From assembly GCA_024743115.1 (NCBI GenBank), contig JANSXC010000006.1:62001-126000 (forward strand): DNA of 64,000 nt, given 5' to 3'. This document shows, one piece after another, positions 1 to 8,407 of this stretch. This stretch comes from a bacterium. GTDB taxonomy: Bacteria > Planctomycetota > UBA1135 > UBA2386. The notes under the pieces were generated by a model. The model saw only the letters and a program-made list of their open reading frames with translations, searched no databases and had not been told where the DNA came from. The stretch's first letter is position 1. Every line of letters starts with the position of its first letter. The translations under genes and the position numbers were made by a program.

Positions 1-518
1 AACACGGCCCGGTCGATGAGGTACGGCTTGTCGAGCTGCGCACCCTGGACGATCGTCGACATCACTTCGGGCTGGTCCGAGAAGCCGAGGGCCGCGAGCG
101 CGATGCCTTGGTTGCGCTCGTTGGAGCCGTCGATCGCGGTCGCGCGCAGGCGGTAGAAGTTGTCACCGATCGACATCGGGCCCGCTGCGGCCTCCTTGCT
201 GTCGACCGGCTTGTTGAACGCCTGCGAGCCGCGGTCGAGCACGAGGTCGCGAATCAGCTTCTGCAGCCGCTCCCGCTGCAGGTCCGCACGATTGGCGCCG
301 CGGTTGGCGAGCGCGCGCGAGTAGCTCTCCATCGACTGGTCGAGCTTGAGCAGAACGTTCTCGAACTTGCGGCGCTGCTTCTCGGCCTCGGCCAGCGCCG
401 CCTGGCGCGCTTCTTCGTCCGGTACGGCAACCTTGTTGCCGAACGGATCGGTCGTGGTCGAGGCGCAGCCGGCCATTCCGGCAGCGAGCAGCAGGAGGAG
501 CAGTGACGATCGTCTCAT
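1..518 (-). CDS. Lipoprotein with HEAT-like segment (3' end outside window)
   Basis: The gene reads leftward from an ATG at 518 and runs off the left edge, so only the first 172 or so codons are visible. Residues 1-18 form a lipoprotein signal (two Arg, a run of Leu/Ala, then MAGC), so the mature protein should be anchored in a membrane through its Cys. A charged, Glu/Arg/Lys-rich helical stretch follows (about residues 35-85). The segment ending at the window edge (GIALAALGFSDQPEVMSTIV and onward) resembles an alpha-solenoid (HEAT) repeat. The start is supported by the signal peptide. The gene is divergent from the dehydrogenase gene, with 67 bp between the two starts. No specific function can be assigned. 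Confidence 0.72.
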   Translation of the reverse strand, partial: MRRSSLLLLLLAAGMAGCASTTTDPFGNKVAVPDEEARQAALAEAEKQRRKFENVLLKLDQSMESYSRALANRGANRADLQRERLQKLIRDLVLDRGSQAFNKPVDSKEAAAGPMSIGDNFYRLRATAIDGSNERNQGIALAALGFSDQPEVMSTIVQGAQLDKPYLIDRAV

Positions 519-585
519 GGCGGATCTTGGAAGGGTGGCAGGCGCAATCCTTCCCAGCTTTCCGGCTTCGCGCCACAATCCATTC

Positions 586-1638
586 ATGAGTTCCTCCGAC
601 GTGCTCGAGTCCTCGGACTGCGAGGAAGTGACCGTGCTGCGGGACCGTCGGGCGCGCGCCGTGGCGGTGATCGCGCTCCACGACACCCGGCGCGGGCCGG
701 CGCATGGCGGCATTCGGCGATTCGCGTATCCCCGCCTCGAGGATGCCGTTAGCGACGTCGTGGCGCTGGCGCGGGCGATGTCGCGCAAGTGCGCACTGGC
801 CGGGGTCGGGGCTGGTGGCGGCAAGGCCGTGATTCTCGACCATCCCGACCTCGATCGGGCGGGCGCCTACCGACTCGTGGGGCGTGCGGTCGAACGTCTC
901 GGCGGCCGATTCTTCACCGGTCCGGACGTCGGCACGACGATGGCGGACCTGCAGGTGGTCTCGACGTGCACGCGCTACGTCGCGACGGGAGCACCCGGAT
1001 CGGGCCCCGGGGACCTCGCGGTGGCGACCGCGACGGGGGTGTTCTCGGCGCTCGCGGCGCTGGCCGAGCGGCTCGACCAGCCGCTCGCTGGGTTGCGCGT
1101 CACCGTGCAAGGTGTCGGGGCCGTGGGGCTCGAACTCTGCGCTGCGCTACACGAGGCGGGCGCCGAGCTCCTCGTGAGCGACGTCTCGGCCGAGCGGGCC
1201 GCGGTCGCAGCCGAACGTTTCGGCGCCCGGGTCCTCGCTCCCGACGCGGTGCTGACCGAGCCGTGCGACGTGTTCGCGCCGTGCGCCATGGGGCATGCGA
1301 TCGATCGCGACGTCGCCGACCGGCTGCCGGCGCGCGGGGTCTGCGGCGCGGCCAACAACGTGTTCGCGGATACCGATGCACCGAGCGTGCTGCACGCGCG
1401 CGGCGTCGTGGCCGTGCCGGATTTCCTCGCCAACGCGGGCGCGCTGATCGTCGGTGCGGACTTCAACCTCGAGGGTCGCAGTCCCGATCTGGCCAGGGTG
1501 CGGCGGATCGCGGCGACGACGTCCGAACTGCTCGAGCGCTCCCGCCGCGAGGATCGCCCGCCGATCGAGGTGGCCCGTGAGATCGCCGACGAACGTCTTG
1601 CGGCGGGCAGCTCGCGCGGCAACGTTGGGTCCGCATGA
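586..1638 (+). CDS. Leu/Phe/Val/Glu dehydrogenase family protein (leucine dehydrogenase-like)
   Basis: This 350-residue protein has the length and order of the amino-acid dehydrogenase family, which oxidatively deaminates branched-chain or aromatic amino acids with NAD+. The glycine-rich AGGGKAVI segment carries Lys80 and MSRKC carries Lys68, the two lysines that bind substrate and act in catalysis in leucine dehydrogenase. GPDVGTTMAD (Asp114) matches the conserved DVGT block. A Rossmann motif GVGAVG lies at 176-181. FAPCAMG, GAANNVF and VPDFLANAGALI are family signatures near the C-terminus. The frame is open upstream to about 346, but homology begins only after the ATG at 586. The downstream thioesterase start overlaps the stop (ATGA), so the two are probably co-translated. 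Substrate preference cannot be read from sequence. Confidence 0.86.
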   Translation: MSSSDVLESSDCEEVTVLRDRRARAVAVIALHDTRRGPAHGGIRRFAYPRLEDAVSDVVALARAMSRKCALAGVGAGGGKAVILDHPDLDRAGAYRLVGRAVERLGGRFFTGPDVGTTMADLQVVSTCTRYVATGAPGSGPGDLAVATATGVFSALAALAERLDQPLAGLRVTVQGVGAVGLELCAALHEAGAELLVSDVSAERAAVAAERFGARVLAPDAVLTEPCDVFAPCAMGHAIDRDVADRLPARGVCGAANNVFADTDAPSVLHARGVVAVPDFLANAGALIVGADFNLEGRSPDLARVRRIAATTSELLERSRREDRPPIEVAREIADERLAAGSSRGNVGSA

Positions 1639-2045
1639 CATCGTTCGAAGGCCCGCCCGTTCATCGCGTCCGCGTGCGCTACTGCGAGACCGACCGCATG
1701 GCCGTCGCGCATCACGGCAGCTACGTGGCGTGGTTCGAGGAGGCGCGCACCGAGTGGATGCGGGCCCGCGGTCGGACCTATCGCGAACTCGAGGACGCCG
1801 GCTTCCTGCTCCAGATCGTCGACTTCGTCTGCAGCTACCACAAGCCGGTGGACTACGACGAAGTCGTCGCCATTCGTGTGCAGGTCGAGGAGGCGTCGAA
1901 GGTCTGGGTCACGCTGGTCTACGAGTGTCGGCGTGAGGCCGACGGAGCGATCTGCGCGACCGGCCGCACCAAACTCGCCTGTGTCGGCAAGGACGGCAAG
2001 GTGCGCCGATTGCCGCCGGAGTTGCTGGCCGATGCGGGTAGTTGA
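1635..2045 (+). CDS. Acyl-CoA thioesterase, YbgC/FadM-type hotdog fold
   Basis: A 136-residue single hotdog-domain protein of the 4-hydroxybenzoyl-CoA thioesterase (YbgC/FadM) family, expected to hydrolyse acyl-CoA esters in the cytoplasm. The N-terminal block VRYCETDRMAVAHHGSYVAW is the family signature: the Asp in ETDRM is the usual catalytic acid and the following His/Asn-like positions line the thioester pocket. The length is normal for the family. Its ATG overlaps the TGA of the upstream leucine-dehydrogenase-like gene by four bases, which implies translational coupling. This pairing suggests a link to branched-chain amino acid or acyl-CoA turnover, but that is inference. The acyl chain specificity is unknown. 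Confidence 0.85.
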   Translation: MTSFEGPPVHRVRVRYCETDRMAVAHHGSYVAWFEEARTEWMRARGRTYRELEDAGFLLQIVDFVCSYHKPVDYDEVVAIRVQVEEASKVWVTLVYECRREADGAICATGRTKLACVGKDGKVRRLPPELLADAGS

Positions 2046-2054
2046 CGGGGCGTT

Positions 2055-4811
2055 CTACGACCCGAACAGGAGCCGTAGCCCCGGCGACGTGACGAGTCCG
2101 CCGGCGTTGGCCGAAGGATCGAAGATCAGGAACTGCACGTCGCGTGATGTGCCGACGAGCTGCGGATCCGCTGGCAGCGTGAGCTCGACCGTGGCCTGAC
2201 CGGTCGCGTCGGTGATGACGAAACCGATCTCCTCGGGGTGGGCGACGAGTGTGCAGTCGGGCGCGCCCCATGGCAGCAAGTCGAGTGGCAGCGGCAGGCT
2301 GCCCCAATTCTTGCCGGTGCCGAACGCGAGCATCGCGAGGGTCGACTCGCGGGCGTCGAGCAGTGTGACGTTCGTGGCCGTCGCGATGCGCGCCGGGTCA
2401 CCGAGTGTCAGCCGCGGCGACTGACCGCGCGGCGCGTCGCCGAGGAAGGCGAGGACCGGCCGTTGCTCGATTGGCAGGGCGAACGGCGAACCCGTGAACT
2501 GCACGAGTGCGCCGCGAGTCGTGCCCGTGAGCACTTCGACGGCGTCGAGTCCGAGCGGTAGCGGCAAGTTGCCGCGGTCATTGCCGAGGACCTCGAGCTG
2601 CACGAGCACGTTGCCGTGACTAGGGTCGAGCGTCCAACCCGCCGCCAGCGGCACCACGAAGTCGAAGTCGTCGACGGCGGGCACGGGTGAGGTCGGCGGC
2701 AACGCTAGCCAGCCGTCGAACGCGACACTGGGAGGCGGACTCGCCACGAAGTTCGTCGCGAGCTGGCTCGACAGCGCATCGGGCGCGCGGTTGGTGTAGC
2801 CCAGGGTGACGCGCAGCTGCACACCGAGCGCGGGGGTTGCGCCTTCCTGCTGCGCGCGGCGCAGGCCGAGAGCGCGGATCGTTTGCGGAACGGTGAGCTG
2901 ACCGACGTCGTACGCAGCCTGCAGGACCAGCGGCACGTCGGCCAGCGGCTTGTTCGTGCGACTGCCGCCGAAGCCGGTCGCGGCGCCCTGCGGCAGCACG
3001 ACGTGGCCATCGACGTCGCGCCCCGAACCCGCGCAGCCGCCGCCCAGCGGCGTCACCGATGGCGTCGCGGGTCGGCCGTCTGCGCGATTGACGAACAGTG
3101 TCCACTTTGCGTCATTGCCCAGCACGTGCGACGCCCGCACCACGAACTCGTGCGCGCCCGCGACCTTGGTCGTGAACACCACCCGCTCGTAGAGGTTGCG
3201 CGGGCGATTGCCGCGAGCGAGCAGATCGCCGGTCGGTGACAGCACGTCGAGGCCGAGGTCGTCACTGTCGGGCGACGTCGTGACCGTGCGCAGCCACACG
3301 AGTGTCGCGCTCAGCGTCAGGTCGGCCGGCAGGTCGACCGAGATCGTCGCCCGATCACTCGCGGCGAGGCTGCCCGTCGCGAGCATCGCGGCGTCGGGAT
3401 CTGCGGGCTGGAAGCCGGTCCGTGCGGCGATCGCAGCGCGGACCGCGCGGTCGCTGCGCAGCAGGCCCTGGCCGAAGTGTTGCTCCGTGCGGCCGGGATT
3501 CTGGCCACGGACATCGTTCGTCGTGCCGAGCAGGATCGCCTTGATCGCGATCGCGTCGAGATCGGGTCGGGCTTCCCGCAGCAGCAGCGCGGTGCCGGCG
3601 ACCATCGGTGCGGAGTAGCTCGTGCCGTTGACGATCACGGTGCCGTTGCTCGTGCGATCCGCGACGTGCACGTTCTCGCCGACCGCCACGAGGTCGGGGT
3701 ACGACCGACCGCCGTCACCGGCCAGCGGTCCGAACGCGGAGAACGCCGACACCTCGTGCGTGCCCTTGCTGACCGCGCCGACGGCGAGACCGTTGGTCAC
3801 GGCCTGGCTCTGGGCGGTCGGGTGGAAGTCGAAGTTGGGCGGCAGCGACAGCTTGCCCGCCGAGGTCACCGGCAGCACGTCGGCGTAGAGCGCGAGCTCG
3901 TCCAGTGCGCGTTGGTCGATCGCCGTCGGGTCGGGACTGCCCGAGAAACTGCAGTTCACCACGCCGATCCGCAGCCCGCCGATCACGTCGAGCAGGATCT
4001 CGCCATAGGCCTGCGCCAGGTCGACGTTCGTAGTCTGGGTGCTGGTGCCCGTCGTGACGCGGTAGCTCGCGAGCGCGGCCGCGGGCGCGAAGCCGTCCGC
4101 CGCCAGGCCCGGGGCCCAGCGTCGACCGATCGCCACCGCGCCGACACCCGTGCCGTGACCGTTCTGATCCGTGAGCTGACTCAGTGTGCCGCCCTGGCTC
4201 GACCACGTGCGCACGACGCGGCTGCTGCCGGTCGCGTCGGTGAATGCCGGGTGGGGCAGCGCGCCGCCGAGGAATCGCAGTTCGACGCCGGAGTCGACGA
4301 GCGCGAGGGTCTGCTGGTGACCGCGGAAGCCGAGCACGTTGTGCACGGTTCCGGCGTTGTGGTTGGCCGGGCCCGCGGCTTCGCCCGTGTTGCCCACGAA
4401 CTGTTGAACGGGCTCGAGTCGGGCGACGTCAGGCCGGGTCGCGATCGTCTGGCGGGTCGTGGCGTCGAGCGTGACGACGAGCGCCGGTGGCATGACGAGG
4501 CGACGATCGATCCGGTGGCCGGTCGCGACGAGGGTCGAAGCGAGATCCGCCGAGGCCGCGGCCGCGAGTTCACGCAGCTCGGTGGCCAGGTGCGGGGCCG
4601 GGGTGCCCGCGCGGATCTGCGCGCGCGCGGCGGCGAGTCGGGCCTGGCGCGCGTCGCCGAGGGCCGCCGACGGTTTGGCGTGGACGATCCACTGCGACGA
4701 GCGTTCGCTGCGCGCGAGTGGCTGGCCGGGCCGTTGCGCGAGCGCGGCGGTGGCCAGCAGTGCGGTGGCCAGCAGTGCGGCGGGCAGCAGGAGACGGGGT
4801 GAGCAGAACAC
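2055..4811 (-). CDS. Secreted subtilisin-like S8 serine protease with C-terminal beta domains
   Basis: From a GTG at 4811 this is a 918-residue exported protease. A signal peptide (FCSPRLLLPAALLATALLAT, then AALA-Q) directly follows the GTG. The frame stays open upstream to 5003, but that part is not signal-like, so I prefer the GTG. The S8 triad is visible: Asp173 (LALVDSGVE), His219 (NGHGTGVG) and Ser398 (NGTSYSAPMVAG). Residues 25-140 look like an inhibitor-type propeptide with an Ala/Arg-rich helical part. After about residue 480 come beta-rich regions, including a proprotein-convertase-like segment (HEFVVRASHV) and a GGGCAGSG linker. The last 130 residues contain a GAPDC motif and a VTSPGLRLLFG end, resembling the ends of two other secreted proteins here. 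Likely role: extracellular protein degradation. Confidence 0.88.
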   Translation of the reverse strand: MFCSPRLLLPAALLATALLATAALAQRPGQPLARSERSSQWIVHAKPSAALGDARQARLAAARAQIRAGTPAPHLATELRELAAAASADLASTLVATGHRIDRRLVMPPALVVTLDATTRQTIATRPDVARLEPVQQFVGNTGEAAGPANHNAGTVHNVLGFRGHQQTLALVDSGVELRFLGGALPHPAFTDATGSSRVVRTWSSQGGTLSQLTDQNGHGTGVGAVAIGRRWAPGLAADGFAPAAALASYRVTTGTSTQTTNVDLAQAYGEILLDVIGGLRIGVVNCSFSGSPDPTAIDQRALDELALYADVLPVTSAGKLSLPPNFDFHPTAQSQAVTNGLAVGAVSKGTHEVSAFSAFGPLAGDGGRSYPDLVAVGENVHVADRTSNGTVIVNGTSYSAPMVAGTALLLREARPDLDAIAIKAILLGTTNDVRGQNPGRTEQHFGQGLLRSDRAVRAAIAARTGFQPADPDAAMLATGSLAASDRATISVDLPADLTLSATLVWLRTVTTSPDSDDLGLDVLSPTGDLLARGNRPRNLYERVVFTTKVAGAHEFVVRASHVLGNDAKWTLFVNRADGRPATPSVTPLGGGCAGSGRDVDGHVVLPQGAATGFGGSRTNKPLADVPLVLQAAYDVGQLTVPQTIRALGLRRAQQEGATPALGVQLRVTLGYTNRAPDALSSQLATNFVASPPPSVAFDGWLALPPTSPVPAVDDFDFVVPLAAGWTLDPSHGNVLVQLEVLGNDRGNLPLPLGLDAVEVLTGTTRGALVQFTGSPFALPIEQRPVLAFLGDAPRGQSPRLTLGDPARIATATNVTLLDARESTLAMLAFGTGKNWGSLPLPLDLLPWGAPDCTLVAHPEEIGFVITDATGQATVELTLPADPQLVGTSRDVQFLIFDPSANAGGLVTSPGLRLLFGS

Positions 4812-5082
4812 GGGCCATCCGAATGATAGGCCAATCCGGGGGCGCTGTTGCGAGCGCAGTCCGAGGCCGCGGGGTTCGGCGCGATCGGATGTCGTTGCCG
4901 CGGTGGCAAGGTCGGGGTCAGTCAGAAAGCCCGATTCAGCTGCCGCAACGTCAGGCACGACAATGCGCTGGAGAGTTCCGCCACCTGGGTGATCGGCTCG
5001 CACGCCGGACCGGATTGCCGTAAGTTGGGCGGTGAGGAATGCCCGAATCCCGGGCCCGTTCGTTCGTAAGCCCCCCTCGACG

Positions 5083-5604
5083 ATGTCCCTGTCCCCGGAA
5101 GTCGCCTTCGAGCAGCATCGGGAGCGTCTGCTCTCCGTGATCTACCTGCGCATGGGGCCCAATCTGCGTACGCGCATGGACCCCGAGGACATCCTGCAGG
5201 AGGTCGCGATCGAAGCCGTGAACTCGTGGTCGACGCTGAGCGCGGCCGAGAACGCCGGCGCGTGGCTCGTCACGCTCGCGCGGCGCAAGGTCGCGCGCAT
5301 CATTCGTGATCAGCTCGGCGTCGCCGCGCGCGATCCGCGGCGGGAGCACGCGATCAAGACCGAACTGCCGATCACCGATCGGCGTTCGGGGCCCGTGACC
5401 CACGCCGATCGGCGCGACCGTCTCGAGTTGCTTGGAGCGGCCCTCGAGCGGCTGTCCGACGATCACCGCGAAGCGATCCTGCTGATGAAGATCGAGGGAT
5501 TGTCGGCCAAGGAGGTCGGCGAGAAGATGGGGCGTTCCGAGAACGCGATTCATCTGCTGCTGAGTCGCGCGCTCAAACGGCTCGCCCAAGAGCTGAAGCT
5601 GTGA
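5083..5604 (+). CDS. ECF-type RNA polymerase sigma factor
   Basis: A 173-residue group IV sigma factor. Region 2 includes the core-binding helix around MDPEDILQEVAIEAV and the basic LARRKVARIIRDQ stretch. Region 4 (LSDDHREAILLMKIEGLSAK then GEKMGRSENAIHLLLSRALK) is a helix-turn-helix for -35 recognition. I use the ATG at 5083; an in-frame GTG at 5032 would add 17 residues lacking sigma homology. The Ser/Thr kinase gene follows after 43 bp and a membrane beta-sandwich protein gene is coupled to the kinase, so the three form one signalling operon. ECF factors beside Ser/Thr kinases are well known in Planctomycetota, and in some ECF classes phosphorylation by the partner kinase activates the sigma factor. 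No anti-sigma gene is visible. Confidence 0.88.
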   Translation: MSLSPEVAFEQHRERLLSVIYLRMGPNLRTRMDPEDILQEVAIEAVNSWSTLSAAENAGAWLVTLARRKVARIIRDQLGVAARDPRREHAIKTELPITDRRSGPVTHADRRDRLELLGAALERLSDDHREAILLMKIEGLSAKEVGEKMGRSENAIHLLLSRALKRLAQELKL

Positions 5605-5647
5605 CGCAACCGAGCACCGACGACCAAGCCAGCCATCCACTCGAGCC

Positions 5648-8407
5648 GTGAGCAAGGCGCCGCCACCTGACGATGCCGCACCTTCGAAGGATGCGGTCGA
5701 AGGCTCGGAGCAGCCGGTGGCAGAGTCTTCACCGGAGGCTGCGGCCGGTGGCGGGTCGCGTGCCGGCGACGCGGACGGGCCCGATCACGAAGGACCGGCA
5801 GCGAGCGTCGACGAGGCCGATGCCCGGCTCGCGGAAGTCCTCAGCGGCGAGACCACGACCGAGTCGCTGCGGCACTCGTTGACGGGCGAACGTTCCGACG
5901 AGTCGGAGGATCTGCTCGCGCGCCTCGACGCGCTCGACTTCGTGCACAACGTCGTCGGTCAGGCGACGGACGTGCCCGATCGCATTGCCGAGTACGAGAT
6001 CAAGGGTCTGCTCGGGCGCGGCGGCATGGGTACGGTCTATCTCGGCTACCAGCAGGAGCTCGAGCGCGAGGTCGCGGTGAAGGTGCTGTCCCCGAGCTAT
6101 TCCGCGGACCCGACGATGCGCAAGCGCTTCCGCGCCGAGGCCCGCGCGACGGCCGCGTTGCACCACCGGCACATCGTGCCGATCTACGACTACGGCGAAG
6201 CGCAGAGCATGCTGTTCTTCACGATGGAGCGGGTCGACGGCATGAGCCTCGACAAGCACATCTCGGCAGCGCGTCACCTGAGGCGGCCGCACATGGATCC
6301 GATCGAGGCGGCGCACCGCTTCGCGGGTGTGGCCGACGCGCTCGGGCTCGCGCATCGCCGGCGGCTGCTGCATCGCGACGTCAAGCCGGGCAATATCCTC
6401 GTGGCCGCGGATGGCACGCTCGCGCTGACGGACTTCGGCCTCGCGAAGGCGCTCGACAACGTCTCGGCGCAGCTCACGAGCAAGGGCGGTGGATTCCTCG
6501 GCACGCTGCACTACAGCTCGCCGGAACAGGCGCTCGGCGACGACCTCACGCCGGCGAGCGATCTCTATTCGCTCGGTGTCACGATCTTCGAATCGGTGGC
6601 GGGGCGTTTGCCATTCGCTGCGAAGACCACGGAGGCGCTGCTCGCCGCGATCCTGCACGGCACTCCGCAGCGGCTGCGCGAGGTCGATCCCAAAGTGCCG
6701 CGCGATCTCGATGCCGTCGTCGAGAAGCTGCTGAGTCGCGAGCCTGCGGATCGCTATCAGGACGGCGAGGCGCTCGCGCGCGACCTGCTGCGCATTCGCG
6801 ACGGCGAACCCGTTCATATCCGCCGGTTGCCGCTCGTCACGCGACTCGCGCGGCGGGCGCGCAAGAACCCCGGGCTCGCGAGTGCGATCGCGGCCGCGGT
6901 CATCCTGTTGCTCGTCACGCTCGTGCTGCTCGGCGTCTGGCGCAGCGAGAAAGACCGCGGGTTGGTTTCGCGTCACCAGAACCGCCTCGTGCAGATCGCG
7001 ACCGACATCGGCAACGAGGTCGGGGCGCCGACCGGGCCCGTGCCGTTGCTCGAAGCGCTGACGGGGGTGCCCTGCGAAGCGCCGCCGAACAATACGATTC
7101 TGCTGCAGGCGCTCGCGGATGCGCACGCCGAACTGCCCGACGACGGTCAGGTGCGAGCGATGGAAGTGGCCTATCGCGAGGACCCGTTGCAGAGCGCGAG
7201 TGGGCATCTGCGTGACGGTCGCGGCTACCAGGCGCTGCAGTTGTTCAACGACGCGATCCAGGAAGCCGAAGCGATTCGTGGTCGCGCGGGTGGCAAGCTC
7301 GATCTGGCGGTCGAGCTGCGGCTCTACCGGCTCTACCTCGGTCGCGGGATCGCCAACCTCACGGCCTCGGTGGCGCGCGTCAACGATGCGCTCGTGAACC
7401 TCGCGTTGGCGCGATACCTGCGGCCCGGCGCCGCCTTCCCGCGCACCTTGCTCACGGTCATCGACCTGGTCCAGAGCCCCAACGTCGGCGCGGCGGTCGC
7501 GGCGTTGCGACGCGATCTCGTGAACGCTGCCCCCGAGCGTCGCCAGGTGTTCGGTCGGTTGCTGTGGGCCGTCGCGGGGTTGCGACCGTGCGGGCAGTGC
7601 AACGTGATGACGTTCGAACTCGACTATCCCGAGCGGCGCGCGATTCACGAACTCGGGCAGGAACTGCTCGGCGAACCGCTCGCCGGCGCGAAGCCGCGTG
7701 GCCGGCCGACCGGGCTCGGCAGCCAGCTCGAGGCGCGGGTGCGCGAACTCCTCGGGCTGTCGGGGGAACCGACCGCGCTGCGCAACGCGGCGCGGCAGGT
7801 GCGAGAGGAGATCCGGCTCTGTGTGCATCCCGATTCGCCGTTGCAGGGCTGGAGCGGCGTATTGCAGATGCTCGAGGAACCGCAGGCGCGTGGACCACTC
7901 GTCGACGAAGACGGTCAGCCGTTGCCGCCCCAGTTGCAGCTCGCCGCGTGGCGGGTGCTGTTGCGGTTGCGTGCACCGGAGGAGGCGATGGTGCTCGTGG
8001 CCCCGCGCTTCGAGGAGTTCTACCGGCTGCACCCGGACCTGCCCGGCATCGTGCCCGTCGCAGCCAGGATTCACGTTCGCGCGGGCACGAGCGCGGCGCG
8101 CGGGTTCGTCGACGACTGGGTCGCGGAGGCGCAAGGCGACCCGCAGGCGTTGCTCCTCCGGATGCAACTGCGCATGCCGATCACCGAGGAATGGCTCGAC
8201 GCCGGTGACGATGCGATGGTCGCGGTGCAGCGGTCGGTGGACCAGCGCGCCGCGATCCAGGAGATCCTGCGGCTTTGTCAGCTCGAAGGGCAGCGCTCTG
8301 AACGCGAGGACGGTTTCCTCGCGTTCTCGGCTCGGACGATCCAGATCACCACCTTGCAGAAGACCTACGAGCTGTTGCTCGAAGAACTCGACTCGGAGGC
8401 GCGATGA
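5648..8407 (+). CDS. Transmembrane Ser/Thr protein kinase with C-terminal repeat region
   Basis: A 919-residue bacterial Hanks-type kinase starting at GTG 5648. Residues 1-113 are an acidic low-complexity leader. The kinase domain (about 116-385) is complete: glycine loop GRGGMG at 123-128, catalytic Lys145 in EVAVKVL, HRDVKPGN with Asp244, DFGLAK at 262-267 and an SSPEQ block in place of APE. One membrane segment follows at about 410-431, then roughly 485 residues of helical sequence that may be TPR-like, including a CGQC pair. The kinase should face the cytoplasm with the large tail outside or in the periplasm, as a sensor. The upstream neighbour is an ECF sigma factor, its probable target. 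The downstream gene starts inside its stop codon (ATGA). Confidence 0.9.
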   Translation: MSKAPPPDDAAPSKDAVEGSEQPVAESSPEAAAGGGSRAGDADGPDHEGPAASVDEADARLAEVLSGETTTESLRHSLTGERSDESEDLLARLDALDFVHNVVGQATDVPDRIAEYEIKGLLGRGGMGTVYLGYQQELEREVAVKVLSPSYSADPTMRKRFRAEARATAALHHRHIVPIYDYGEAQSMLFFTMERVDGMSLDKHISAARHLRRPHMDPIEAAHRFAGVADALGLAHRRRLLHRDVKPGNILVAADGTLALTDFGLAKALDNVSAQLTSKGGGFLGTLHYSSPEQALGDDLTPASDLYSLGVTIFESVAGRLPFAAKTTEALLAAILHGTPQRLREVDPKVPRDLDAVVEKLLSREPADRYQDGEALARDLLRIRDGEPVHIRRLPLVTRLARRARKNPGLASAIAAAVILLLVTLVLLGVWRSEKDRGLVSRHQNRLVQIATDIGNEVGAPTGPVPLLEALTGVPCEAPPNNTILLQALADAHAELPDDGQVRAMEVAYREDPLQSASGHLRDGRGYQALQLFNDAIQEAEAIRGRAGGKLDLAVELRLYRLYLGRGIANLTASVARVNDALVNLALARYLRPGAAFPRTLLTVIDLVQSPNVGAAVAALRRDLVNAAPERRQVFGRLLWAVAGLRPCGQCNVMTFELDYPERRAIHELGQELLGEPLAGAKPRGRPTGLGSQLEARVRELLGLSGEPTALRNAARQVREEIRLCVHPDSPLQGWSGVLQMLEEPQARGPLVDEDGQPLPPQLQLAAWRVLLRLRAPEEAMVLVAPRFEEFYRLHPDLPGIVPVAARIHVRAGTSAARGFVDDWVAEAQGDPQALLLRMQLRMPITEEWLDAGDDAMVAVQRSVDQRAAIQEILRLCQLEGQRSEREDGFLAFSARTIQITTLQKTYELLLEELDSEAR

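Noticed and set aside
3477-4802. A 441-codon plus-strand frame inside the subtilisin gene
   Set aside because: Arg/Gly/Val-rich low-complexity translation with no motifs; the minus strand has the full protease triad.
5729-8167. A very long open frame (812 codons) on the minus strand
   Set aside because: It is antisense to the kinase gene, whose plus-strand frame has every kinase motif in order; in GC-rich DNA such long antisense frames arise from codon bias.
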